Shown in pieces: positions 37,864 to 51,199 of a stretch of DNA of 64,000 nucleotides. The translations under genes were made by a program, and so were the position numbers. The stretch covers positions 32,931,378-32,995,377 of the forward strand of contig OX359248.1 in NCBI GenBank assembly GCA_947179485.1. Reading direction: 5' to 3'. The notes under the pieces are model-generated. The model saw only the letters and a list, made by a program, of their open reading frames with translations, was not told where the DNA came from and did not search any database. The DNA is from Allacma fusca. Its lineage: Eukaryota; Arthropoda; Collembola; Symphypleona; Sminthuridae. Numbering within the stretch: position 1 is the stretch's first letter; every line of letters begins with the position of its first letter.

Positions 37864-38560
37864 CACCCACCCGTCAACACCACATCCGACCGACGAGCCG
37901 ATCACCACTTCATTATGCACACAGAGTTGACACGGCCACCTTTCTCGGTCCACTCGTAACAACAACAACAATCATGGTCCACTTGAAGAATTCTAATTGT
38001 CACCGTATACGCCATAGTTCCTTCCCTTTCACTTTCATCATTGCGACTGCGATTGACACACCTCTTCAGCATCCCTCAATCAATTTATACGGTCCCCGGT
38101 TTTCTCCCGCTTGCCACCTATTCCCCCGAAAAACCCGTAGATCCCAGTGTGTACGTATGGCAGACGGAGCGCAGCAGTCTATCGAACCGTATAGTTTAAG
38201 CCCGTCCTTGCATACGACTTGATTCCCGCCTATACTCCACTTACGTAGACTCTTACGTCTGCAAAATATATCCCAGCCTACCGAAAAAGTAGAACTCACC
38301 CTCTATAAATGTAGCATCTTCCTATCTCTATGAGGTTCTCAGGGAAAAGGGGAACTCGCGCAGGATCCCGTGTATGCAAAATCCTCGCATGTATAAGGCA
38401 TCCCGAGGATCTCCCCAGTCCCTATCATGAGACCTACATAGTGAAATTGCGTAAGCAAGGTGCCTCCTTTTGTACGAATTCCACATACACATTTTTGCAA
38501 CCTTCCGCAAACTTGGACGAACACACGCACGCACTTTCGTATGTAGCACAAGCCGAGACA
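37864..38560 (-). promoter_or_regulatory. probable DGK theta leader and promoter region
   Basis: This stretch upstream of the start codon is richer in G, C and CpG than its surroundings and is open in several frames on both strands, as expected by chance in GC-richer DNA. It holds a 38-codon upstream frame (37902-38015) that ends 38 nt before the main ATG. A possible leader intron (GTGAGT at about 38302, TTTTGCAG near 38262) is visible. No TATA box is evident. Confidence 0.4.
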
Positions 38561-41500
38561 ATTATAAACTTGGAAAGATTCTCCTCAATGAAATTTTCTT
38601 GTGAACGGGATCCACATTTAGAACTTTATTGTATTTATTTATACACGAGGCCATCCTGACCCTAATAATAACAAAAGGCTTTCCCTTAATTTTTTCCCTG
38701 GTTATGTAGAAAATCTCCCGGACATAAGCTTCAAACTCTCCATTCACCCTAAAACCAGTTAGGAGTTCCTTCCTTCTTCCTGGTCTTGCCCTGTTGTAAT
38801 AGATACTGTACTCTGAAACAATTATTCATTCATCCATTCAATTGTTTTTAGTCTAAAGGCTATGTACAGATAGTCTTGAGTTTTTAGCCAGGACAAAAAT
38901 ATTATTTCCACGTCAAGTATTTATACTATATGCATTATGCATTTCCCTAATAATACTATGCATTTTTAGGAGCCTACAGAGGCAGTACTGTTGAAGGCTC
39001 AGTGAGGATTTTTTGAAAGGCTATTTTAATTTTTTGTTGTAGTAGCGCTCTTGTATTGCTCCAGTGACATTCTGGAGGATTTGTTGTTCTTCAACATACA
39101 ATTACAAAATCGTTCTAGGGTATTACCTATATTTTTTTTCGTACGAATTCAACAATAGTATTCTCTAAGCTAAATTCTGGAAAGGCAATAACCCATAAAA
39201 AGTGTTTTTCATGGTCGTAGTCGTAGGATATAAAAGTCTTTACTTTGAAATCCTGTTATTTTAAGGTACCCTAGCTCTGGAAATCCTTACAATCAGGGTG
39301 GGCTAGCCGTGGAAGGATATCTCCCTTGATTTAGAATCTCCATTCATTTTAGTTTTTATCAAATTTTTTTTGTGTATTTTAGAAATTCATTCTGACTCTA
39401 TGCTGGTAATTAGTGTTCTTATTTTACAACAGAATTAAATGAGTACTATCATGGAAATCTACTGGAATAATCAAACGGATGACGCAAGCCAAATCTAAAG
39501 TCTATAGGAATAACCGTACAGTCCTAAAGACGCCTCTTCTTGTGTAACCTCTCAGGGGTACCACGACAGTTAATTAATCTGTGTAAAACAGTTTTTGTGA
39601 TGAGCATATTAGCATTGTAATTTGGGACCAGAAATTCCAGGGCTTTGAACCTGCAGAGTAATTCCAGTAGTTTTTAAAAGTTGACTAAAATTACGACCAT
39701 GAATTCCCTTTAAATAGGACGAATTTTTAACGCATCTACATTATAGGTTTTATTTGATTCTGATGCGGTAACTATAATGGGAGATTTTTCCAATTTTAAT
39801 CTCAAAAGGTTTCAAAATTTCACACAATTATAAATGATTAAGACATGTCAGCAATAATAAGATAAAGAACAGGAAGATTTATAAATAATAAAAGCTGTTC
39901 CACTTTTAAATAATAATTAAAACATGATTTGTGTGGCAATCAAAGGGTCTTAAAACAGCTCAGCCCATGCCTATGCTGTACAATAGTAACAGTTGGTATT
40001 TTCAAATAAAATACTAGAAAAACATGATGCTGCAAATACAGGCACACTTATAAAAGTATCCATGGGAAAACATATAAACTAGAGAAAGTTATTCAGAGCT
40101 CGAGGCTCCTAAGAATTTGATTGTGGTTCAGGCCACAGCGGTCTAATTGACCACCAATAAACCCAACTGACACTTGTTCGAATGATTTTGCTCAAGCCAC
40201 TAAGAAGAGGTCATGCGTGAAGAAATTATATATTATAGTGTCTTTTGCAAAAATCTTTGCTTTACATGCTAGCAGCTGATCTAACGGTGGTTAATTATAA
40301 GTATCTAATACATATAATCTTGGGATGACACAGTTCTACAGTAAAAGGTTTACATTCATAGTTTCATTTTGTTTCTTATCTTATCTGAAGAGTACTCAAA
40401 TATTTTCTAAACCTCCAAAATAGTTTTGATTTGAAACTAATTATCTATGCATGTGTATGGACTCAGGAAATGATTTCAAATCTACTATTTCATTTTTAAT
40501 TCGCATCCTAGAAAGTCCACATTGAATTATTGGTAAGGCTGGTCTTAGTTGTAGAGATCTGTGTATTCTGTACTGGGTGAGGCTTTTAGTTCCTTCAGCA
40601 ATGACCTCGAGGAACTATATACATGGTCTCCTATTTGCTATTTTTACATGGAATAAAATTTATGTTTCATTTTGGATGTATTCACCAGGACCAGGGATTC
40701 AATATGACTGTTACAAGATTTTAAAATATTTAGTGAAAATTACATAAAATGATGTTAAAAATGACAGGGGAGCCAACGGTTGTTGAATTACAGTATAATG
40801 TTGTGGTTGCAGCTTGGATAGGGAGACAGCTTGTCCGCCACGAAAAACTTGTTGGATTTCCAAGTGGTGTATGGTAGTAGTAGTAGTGGCAGTGTCATGA
40901 TCATTTCTAGGTCAAGGAATCGATTTCACCAGAAACAGAATGAAAAGATTTCCCCTTGCTTTGCTGCTTCCAGTAAAAAAAACAGAGACTTGTGTAACAT
41001 TCAAGATAATTAGTGGAGGTATCATTTCAACTTGGTTTGCTTTCGAGTGTGAAGTCTCTATGAATTGACTCCTTTTTTTTATATTTAATTGTAGTAAACT
41101 CTTCCTCATTGTCTTTGTACAGTGATCATTAAAAAGCTCCTTTAGGCCACATGTTCCGAATGAATGCCCTGCACGTGTAAGTTATTTTAGAAATTAAGGA
41201 TCTACTACTACTACAGCAGCATAAATAGAAGGATGACAAAAGTTACACTTGAGCAGTAATGCAGGACAGGTCTGTATCTATGTATGTATGTATAGGTAGA
41301 TTCGTAAAAGGTAACTTTTACTTTCTGTGGGTTAACGTAACGTGCAGTGAGTTGGGAAGGAAGGGCTGTTACAAAAGCCTCAGCCTTCCTCCTAGTTTTA
41401 TTTGAGCTCTTACTTTCGTTTTTAATTTTGGTCATTGCAGATAGTATAAGAGTTTAAAAATAAATAAAATTCATATTTCAGTCTTATCCTGCTACCCTTT

Positions 41501-43094
41501 TAAATGACAATTTCCCTTCAATCCCTACACCCGTAATTAGATATCTATACTTTTTTATCACATTCTTAGCACTTCTTGGTCATCTTGTCACTTCCCTTGT
41601 AATTTGTCCAATTTTAGGATAATATCAGAGATGGATTTAAAAGCTATTGTAAGAGACCCCGTGTAAATTTTAATTAAAGGGGAATTTATTGGGCTGTTCG
41701 AAATAATGCGTAAAATATGGTTTCGGGAAATGAACAAAGGTTGTGGTGCAACTTATCAAACTGTCCCGGTTGAAAACTAGCCTTACATACTACTACTGTG
41801 AACGTGAGCATTTAAGATTACTTGAACTCCTCATAGACGGTATATATGTCTTGTAGGTCTTGTTAGAGTCAGGGAGGAAGAATAAAAGGAAAGCCGCGAG
41901 TTTAAAAAAATAAACAACTTCTAAGAGCTTGCATTATATGTACCAGAGACTGTTTATTATTTTATGCTCTACTCCAGAAGGGATTTTTCCAGGTTTGTGT
42001 GAATACACAATTATCCAGCATACCGACGTGGGTTATGACTGCGGTGATAGTTTATGGCCATGAACATTTTCTTGAGGCTGACTACTCTATGTATGTATGT
42101 ATGTACAGACAGAGTCCTGTAAAGTAGCACAGGTGCTTTCATCTTTTATGTTTCATCTGTTTCCCGAAAAGTCAGCGCACTCATGACGGGATTTCATGTT
42201 TTGCCCAACCATTGTCGTGAGGGTCTAAATTCTCAAGAAATTAAGTTTATCATGGGAGTCTATCCCTCAAAAGTGTACCTGTATATAGAGATATGGGAGC
42301 ACATTCCCCGGATATAAAGAGCTGAATTTTGAATGAAGTCTATTACGTCCGTTGTTTTCTCCCCCTAATAAATATTTAATACCATGGACACATTTTTTAA
42401 TGTACATAATTAGTTTAAAAAAATAAAAATAAAAAGTAATTATTTCAGAAATTTGGATTTAAATCCTATGGATACGGCTGTTGTAATTATGATGAGAGAA
42501 TTGGGGAACTCTCACAGGGGTGTAATGCTGCTGCTCAATGGATTAGATTTGAAAAGAAAGCTCTAGGATTTCTTGAGACCCAGTAAAGTGTGCCACGTTG
42601 ACGCATTTGCAAGCTTTGCCTTGCACTTGAAACGTTCCACAAATATTGATGTGTCGCTCGTCAGTACTTTGATACGGAACGATGCCAATTTTGTTTCCGA
42701 AATTCGTTGCTTCTTTCCCTGCCGGTCGCACATTTTACCTATCGGTCCTATTAGATAAGTATCTTATATAAATATAAGCCTACAAGTATCTATGTATCTA
42801 TACTTACCCATAAGCCCTGCAATTAGTTCATATTTAGGAATAGTCCGACCTCTACTGCGTACTACACAGTGTACGAGCGTACATGTACATACATACGTTC
42901 TCAGAGGTGTTATGCAAAGGGTTGTGAAATATTGGGTAAAAGAAACTCATAGTGGGGGAAAATGTGTACGTCCCTGGCTTGGATATTATTTTTAAACTTT
43001 GGAAATATACTAATTCTAATTACTAGCAAACAATTCTGAAGGCTCTTCGTCTAAAATGTCTTTTTTAGTAAAAGGCCAACCAGTATTATGTTAC

Positions 43095-43119
43095 TGGGGT
43101 GGGGGGGGGAGGGGGGGGC
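43095..43119 (+). repeat. G-rich tract
   Basis: Runs of 4, 9 and 8 G separated by single T or A form a purine-rich simple repeat with quadruplex potential. Confidence 0.8.
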
Positions 43120-46100
43120 TTGGGAAACTCATGTTTGGTAATTCTCTGTCAGGGATGTGCTCATCCTCGGTGGTAATCCCAAGGAATCCTGTCCGCGTGG
43201 AGACGTGATTCGTGTCGATTTTGTACAGGAACGATTGCATTTCACTTTGATCTTCCCTGTTTTAAAAAGATGACGTCTGAATTTATCCCTGGATTTTTGT
43301 GAGAGTAGAACATGAAAGCTTGGAATTAAGAAATCTTACATGAGCTCTGATAATCCCAGTCCACAAAAATAAAATGCACTTGTAGTGATAATTTCGACAT
43401 GTGTGTAATTAAAGCCCTGTACATATATCTATAATTATATAAATATCATCATGAACTTTTAGTCTTATCTTGGGCTCTACCCTCCAAGGATGTGTGTACA
43501 TACTGACGAAGATGTATTACCATGTTGGAGGGGAGGAGGGAAATCAGCGTGTAGTTCAATTGTATCCATCTATCTTTCCGTACTCTTGTCCTGACTGGGA
43601 TCAAAAAAATCAGTGGTATTTTGGCAAGAGCGTTCATGTAGTAAAATCGGTAGGAGACATAAAATGTTACATTGCCTGTGCTGTGCCTAATGTCAGGATA
43701 CAAATAGACGTATTTGTCAGAAATGTTGTAGACATAAAAGAGTAGGCAGCAAAAATGTCTCGGTATTGATGATGAGTTCTGTCGGTAAGGTCTATGACGT
43801 TACTACACTCAAGTACTACTACTACTACTACTGTACTACTACATAGATACATTGGAGATACTTATGCTCCATATTATCCATTTCGTTGGTTACTCATTGA
43901 ATTACGTTACTATCAAAGGACAATAATTGCATAGATATATGTAACGGTTGTAGAGTCAGGAAGGATGTCATATGATTTGAGTGTACAGATATATATATAT
44001 AGAGGCTTCGTCAGTATTGTTTTCCTGTAGTACGTCAGGGCTTTAAAACCAAAATAACATTCTGATATTGGAACTATGTAGAATAATGAGTTCCGCCAGT
44101 CACTGTGCCTTGTGTGCCTTCGTCATTGTATACTCATCTATATGTATTATCTCTCGGGGTAGCAACTATGTAGCAACCCCGACTTCCCCTACCACCCTTG
44201 TTAAAGGCTGGAAAAATGATGGAATAAAAGTAATTTCAAGTAGGAATATTGGAAAGGAAATATAGAAACTAGATTGAGGGAAGCACGTGGGCTATGCCCA
44301 TATAGAAAAAAATCTTTGTCATTTGTGAATATCTAATGGGTTTTCCTTAGTAATTTAGCAACCAATTTCCTGGCTCATCGAGCTGATCTCTAACTGGAAA
44401 ACGCTCATGCTACGCAGACAACGCAGATGAAACACGTCGGCATATCTCACTTTTAGCTCTCATTGTCAGCCCTATCAGGTATTTAAGTCTCACTGATAGT
44501 TTTCCAAGGTTTTTCCCTGCATCAAATTCAATTCTTGCTATTACAGGCTTGAATCCGTACAGGGTCATTGGAAAAACTTCTCCCACTATGATACATCTTC
44601 AAAAACCTTTTTTTTTATCCTGAACGAGCATTTCCCTCATCTTCAAAATACAATAATTCTGCTTATCCTCTTGTGAACTTTCTTAAAAGGCAGGGCAGGA
44701 GAACGAAGTCAGCTAAATTGAAGAAGAAAATTAATAATTTAAGCATTCTATACAAGAGGTATCTGTAAATTATTGAGATACATAATTATGTAATTTCCCT
44801 AAACAAGGGTAAGACGTGTTACAATTCCATCAAAATCCACTGCAATAAAAAAATTGTAATCCTGCTAGCACTGAGAAGCTAAATAAATCAAAATTCAAAA
44901 TGTGGTACAATTGTATAAATCCAAATTGTCATTTTTCTACTAAAAGGTCCTGTTGATTTAGCATCATTTGGATTTAAATAGTTATCGGCACTATTTTATT
45001 TTGTTATGGACTCACACACATTATTAAAAGTAAAGACAAAAGCAGATTTTGATTTTTCTCAAAACATGCAATTCCAGAGGAATTTTTACAAAAGAAAAAC
45101 AAGATATACAAGGCTAGTACATTAAATTCTTAAACGATCCCAGAACGTATATTTATTGAAGGGTTCAGAGTTTTGAGCTCTACTTGGATGAGCATGGGAA
45201 TTCAATTGAAAAATGAATATAAATTCTTTAAAAATGAGCCTTTTTGAAATACTTTGACGCTTTGGGTGTTAATTCTTGAATGTCGTAATAAAACAACAAT
45301 TTCCTGAATTTTCTCCTTCCTGGGTCAACGGCACTCAGGAATGACGAGGCAAAGCAAGGAAAGTAGGCCATGAGCTAATAAAAATGTAGTCAGAAATCTA
45401 GAAAATTAAAGTACAGTAAGCTTCTGAAAATTAGCCAGTTGGACTAAATTGGGGCAAAAGTTTGAGGTTTCCCTGTTTCCCTGTAAAAAAAATTGTCATT
45501 TCACTAATTATTTTGTTTTTAGAATTCTCTGTAATAATACTATTAATGGCACACTTGCTGCATTTTGTGTTTAGAGATTATGAATGGTCCTTATCAGGAC
45601 TTTCATAAATAGCTTCTTCCATGTACATAAGCTCACCCCTATATGCATATGAAATTTTAGTAAGTATACTTATGCTCAGCTCATAATTAGCTGGATAGAG
45701 TTGTCATGCAGGGAGTTTTGTTTTGATGGTAATCAAGTAAAAGTGTTGCAGTGCAGACGCTTATCTTGAGGTTTCATATCAAATTGTCATTTAGCATTAC
45801 CCTATCTATATATTTATCCACTTGAATCATCGTCGGTAATGATGACAACAGGAAAATGCATGGGAAATTATGTATGACTATGGCAAAGTGAAGAAATGTG
45901 GTTACCAACAATGAGCAAACATTACACAGTCATATACTTTTAGCCCCTGTCATGATACAGACCAGTGGCTATAAAAGAATCTACTTACTGTTTAGCCCCA
46001 TGATTTCTAACTTCTAAATTACTTTTATCTGATAAATACACAGATAGTAGTCCTCAACGTATATATCTACTTTTGGCAGATTCTGAGGGACGAGGCATAT

Positions 46101-46540
46101 TAAAATAAATGTATACAATTTAAACAAGTGCAATAGACATTGGGTTGGGGTCTCTGTTGCAATTAGAACTGACACCTCCAAGTCTAGGTAAAAGTAACCA
46201 AAAGTTTCTCTAATAATTGCCAGCATTGAAAATAACACAGTGCGAACACAGAGACAAAACTAGAAACTAAAGGAGAGTATGTGTACATTTCGAGAGAAAA
46301 AAAACGTGTAAAAGCGTCAATGCTGTTTAAACAAGTATTAAAGAAATGAAATGGTATCTGCATGTGCGATTCTAAATTAGCATTTTCTTACACGCAAAAA
46401 TTTCAAAAAATCCCAGAAACATCTGTAATATTCCCGTCTTCAAGAGTCCTACGGATCCTTCCTCAACTCATTTTGAATGCGAAGGTACTATCATTGCCCG
46501 GGATACTCTCTCATTGGTAAAATCCAAGTTTTGAATTTTT

Positions 46541-46564
46541 CCTCTCTCTCTCTCTCTCTCTCTT
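46541..46564. repeat. (CT)n microsatellite
   Basis: Eleven or more CT units without interruption. Confidence 0.9.
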
Positions 46565-49500
46565 TGAAGCTCTTATAAAATTACCAGCAAATATTGACAC
46601 GTTAAATATCCCTTACAAGGGCAAACTTAAAAGAAAATCAATAATTTAACACTTGAAACTTTGGAAAAGAGCATGAAATTCTCAGGAAAAACAACGTAAG
46701 AATACTCAAAATTCTTAAAATAGACTCTAAATGGACATCAAGAGAAAATCACGTCCAATCTGAGGTGACACTTCAACACGTTCATGTGTTCTGCAGCTTA
46801 TCTGACATTTTTTTTGATCCTATCCTAACTCAAGATTACAAACAAATAAAAGCATGAGTCTTAAGGAGGTATCAGTGCACTTAAGGCTGCTAATAGTTTC
46901 GAATGAATCAATCATCTTTAAGTAGATCCTTGAACAAATAAAATAATAAAAGGGTTATGTGTGCAGAATTAAACTAGAACAGTGCTGCCAGCTCTGTTAC
47001 ATTTACTGGAACGATTTTTGCAAGGTCTTTCGCCATAAACGCAAGCCCCAAATATCCTTATACATACATGGCGTCCATACATTATGCTTATTATACCTTC
47101 AGTATAGGAAATAGGAACCCGAAGCAAGGACACATATAATTATGTACATGCATGGAAAAACAGCAGGCGGAAAATCAGCGACAGCGACTGTAAAAAAGAA
47201 ATTCACGAACTGAGTTCAATTATCTCTCGTGGATTTTTTTTCCCATTGGAGAAATACATCCTCAAATTATTTTATTGTTGGTATATGGAAGGGCTCAATA
47301 ATATGCTAAGTAATACCTCTGGGGCACAATATACAACACCGTAATTCGAGAGTGTACGAGCATTACAATCATTTAAACTCCACGTATAAAGACTGTACAG
47401 GAATTCCTCTTCTTCTAGTAATATAGTCACATCTTGTCAATTTTCATATGGAGGACGTGTGATTACAGAAAATCATCTGCGAATGAGAAATTTTCTGAAT
47501 CCAAATTCTAACTACTGAGGTATCCGGAACTATTTCCAATAGGGACTAACCGGTACTTTGACAATGACTACTGACCTTATGGTAATTTAATGGGAAAGCC
47601 TCAACCTGAAACCTATACTTTTCTCGCTACTTTTTGTTTTTAACTCATATGCCACAATTTTTTTCAGGATATATTCTTGAGGGTGTCAGTCTCAATTAAA
47701 CTCCCACAACAGAGTATTATGCCTGATGTATCCAAATACAACGTATAGATATCCTTCCTTTCCATATATGTACATATTCCTGTGTATACTCTAGTCTTTC
47801 AACAGTTACTTGAAACCTTTAGAGTCATCAATATTGTAATAATTATTCTAACAATATAACATTTCCTACCCTCCTAGTAATTATGTAGTGACACATCACT
47901 CCACTGTACATAATGTGTATAATAAAATCCACTAATTTCCCTCAAGGTAGCAATAATCCACTGCACTAGATTTTTTTTTTGGGTGAACTTACACCCCTAA
48001 ACCTAGTTCCACTCATTGTCAGCACCAGTATTAACGTATAGTGAAATATTACCGTGAGTGCGAGTAAAACTCTTGAACAAGAGTAAGAAAAAAAAGTACA
48101 GAAACAGTTATAGTGCATTAAGTCATCCAATTTTATTTTTGAAGTAATAGACACGACATTTTCGGTTTCTTCCTCCCAGCTCTGTATGTATATGAGTATG
48201 CACGCTCGACCCATATTCTCATTAAGTACATATCTGGACGACCCCGTTATATGCAGACATAGTTGAAACAATTCAGTTGCAATCAAATCTCAATCCTTCC
48301 TCACAGCAGTCGTAATTTATTTCCCCGCAATTTGCAAAATGTTGGACTTTGGATAGCGAAATGGCAGTATGTACATCCCTCCGGAGAATTGCCGAATGGC
48401 ATAATTTAAAAATGAGAGTCTACATAGAAATGAACCAAATAATAATAAGTTTCTCACCACAAAATTTCCTTTCATGGATGGGAATTAAAAAATTACAGGT
48501 GCATTATTAGTATTCCTTGAGACTCGAGGTTACAGGTTACAGTAAATATGTAGGAGGAAGTCTCATTCTAATTAGTTGACTAGGGCAATATGTGAATAGA
48601 AGGGAATTAAAATTAAAAGGAAAAGTGCGTGTTTTACTGGGAGCCCATATCCTAGCCCAATTACTATTGATTGTGTTTACATATATGTATGCATGGACTT
48701 AATTTAAAAAGTGCAGGGAATTCAGAACATCAGTTTAGAAAGCATTCTTCTGAGCGTTTTTCCACTCCACTCTATACCACACACACACACACACGAGAGA
48801 CAAGCGTATTTTACAACATGGAATTTTTTCTCCCCGTAAAGTTCCACAAACAAATCTAAACATTCACAGCTGAGATTTTAGCCTGACTCATGTCGTCATA
48901 ATAACCAAAAAAAAATAGCTAATCACATGTGTTTGGAGTATATAGCCGTAGGTGTTTTTACAAGGTTCCGACCAAAACGGAATAACATTAGTTTTTCTAG
49001 CAAATTTAATTCTTTCGCTTGCCTATATACTGTATACACTTACTAAAGGGAATAGACTTCCTTAACCTTACTCACTTGGCGTTGATTTCCCACATGTATA
49101 TTTGTATATACAAATGACATGTTCTATGAGCATTACTCAACCAATAATTAAGCATAACTGGCAGAACCTATCGCATATCACTCATTCCCAGGCCAGGCTA
49201 TGCACAGAGATTGTGCTTCTCTGAAATGTAAAACATGAACAGATCATAGGAGGCTTTGCAGAACAAAAAGGAGTTTCACTATGAACTTGCTATTTGTTTA
49301 CAGGCCCAACAACACCCGTCCAACCCCTATAGACAAATAATAATTCTTGTAAAGCTTGCATTCGAAGCAGTAAAAAAAAATTCAAGAACAGATTATCAAA
49401 CCACTGCAAATCATTTTTACTATTATATACATAAATACATATATTGTACAGTACAGCTCTATATAAGTATACGCACGCATTTTATTATCCCATTTGATGC

Positions 49501-50509
49501 TTAACAACGTCAACGTGTTTCATTTTTGCGTGTGTATATTTTTTTTTTGCTATTGGGCTCCATTTCATTGGGAAAGCAAGAAGTCCTTAGGAATAATAAG
49601 TGTACAACAATAAAGGAGAGTGTGTATTCATGGGGGATTAACAGACAAAGTCGATTGCGCTCCGGCTGTTTGATGTCAGTCGGTATGTACTGTTCACAGT
49701 TATTTTCGGCAGGGCAGGAGTGATATAACAATTTTGGGAAATAATCTTTCAACAAAATTTTGGTCATTTTCTAACATAACCCCATCATCGAGTTTCCATA
49801 CAAACCGTTATGCTTCTTCATGGAAGGCATATGCATACATGAACCTTGGCGATGAGTGCTAGGTAGACCTCCGCCTTTCGCTCGTGTGTATTTTACTTGA
49901 ATATAAGAAGGGAAGTGAAGTTTCAGGGCTTACTAGGTGTTGATCTTGTCATTGACTATACATGTCCGCACTTGGAATTAAAAACAATTATTATTAGTCC
50001 CTGGATTGGTCTAACTATATCATTAGAGCTATTTATATACAATTATTTTTATTTATCGTTCACGGAGTCAGCCATCATTAAAATATTATTCTGAGTTATA
50101 TTTCTCATTCTAAATCAGACTCTCACCATTTAAAATCCCATCTAGAATCCATCACAGGTAATGCTCAAGCTTAGACAGCTCCCCATAAAATCCGAATAAA
50201 ATTATAATCATCCCCTGAAATCCTACAACGAAAGAAATCTACTATAGCTGTAATAATTATCAGTTATAAATATTGCACCGTAGGATCTAGTCGTACTGAC
50301 GCGACCGACTCCAAATCTCATCAGCTTATTTTGATTAGCTTACTGCGAAAATGCGACCCTTGTGTATTTATTTATTAAATATACAATTTTTCGCTGAAAG
50401 GAATACAAAGGGAAACTTTAAATTTTTGAGTGTTATTACACTCACATTGAGACTCCTACTGTACAGATTTTTGGTATGACTCGGACTCATCAAACATACG
50501 ATAATGGTA

Positions 50510-50745
50510 TATATGACGCACTTTTATTTTTTGGCATGATTAGGGTATCGAATGGCATACAACACACTTTTAATTTTTGGCATGATTAGGGTATCAAATA
50601 GCATACATCACATTTTTAATTTTTGGCATGATTAGGATTTCAAATAGCATACATCACACACTTTTATTTTTTGGCATGATTAGGGTATCAAGCAGCATGC
50701 ATCCCACACTTGTATTTTTCTGCATGACCAGTGCATCAAATTGCA
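50510..50745. repeat. 46-48-bp minisatellite, five copies
   Basis: Five head-to-tail units share the core TTTTTGGCATGATTAGGGTA followed by TCAAATAGCATACATCACAC. The GGCATG words are spaced 46, 46, 48 and 48 bp. The fifth copy is diverged. It lies about 0.5-0.7 kb upstream of the presumed RNF19 leader exons. Confidence 0.9.
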
Positions 50746-51199
50746 CACTCAATTATTGTAAAAAATCCCAGCCTTATGTTTTTCTCACTTGGATCTGAAA
50801 ATCTGAATGTAAATAAGCTTTTTATCTAATCTGTCGATTCTAAATTATCAAAATGACAGAATATTAGCTATCGAGAGCTTGCAAATATTTAAAGACTTCA
50901 TTTAATTGTTCCACTGTAATTTAAATAAAGGGATAAAATGAAGCAATTTTTCTAATAATTATTAAAATTAAATAAGCTTTAGTATAACTGAAACCTAGCT
51001 GGACTCTCACAATGCCCCAATCACTGGGACGCGGAAGAGTGAAGAGCCGTCCAACACTGTTGGACTCATGTCATGTAAGTATGGGAGGAAGCATGTATAG
51101 AGAGTCTTACTCACTAGCTTCATTGTATGGTGACGGTAGCATTTAGTCATTTGAGCCTGCGAGCCTCTGTGAGTGTAAATGGTGTGTAGATACATGGAA

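Larger units (their letters stand above)
38561..50505. other. 12-kb gene-poor stretch between divergent genes
   Basis: No exon with a recognisable domain and no RNA gene is found. It contains microsatellites ((TATG)n near 42089-42104, (CT)n at 46541-46564, (CA)n at 48779-48794) and a G-rich tract at 43095-43119. Open frames up to 106 codons are present but have no conserved motif or splice support. Distal control elements for the flanking genes are likely but not identifiable. Confidence 0.6.

Noticed and set aside
50510-50745. repeat array considered as CRISPR-like
   Set aside because: Units are contiguous with no unique spacers and the genome is clearly eukaryotic; it is a minisatellite.
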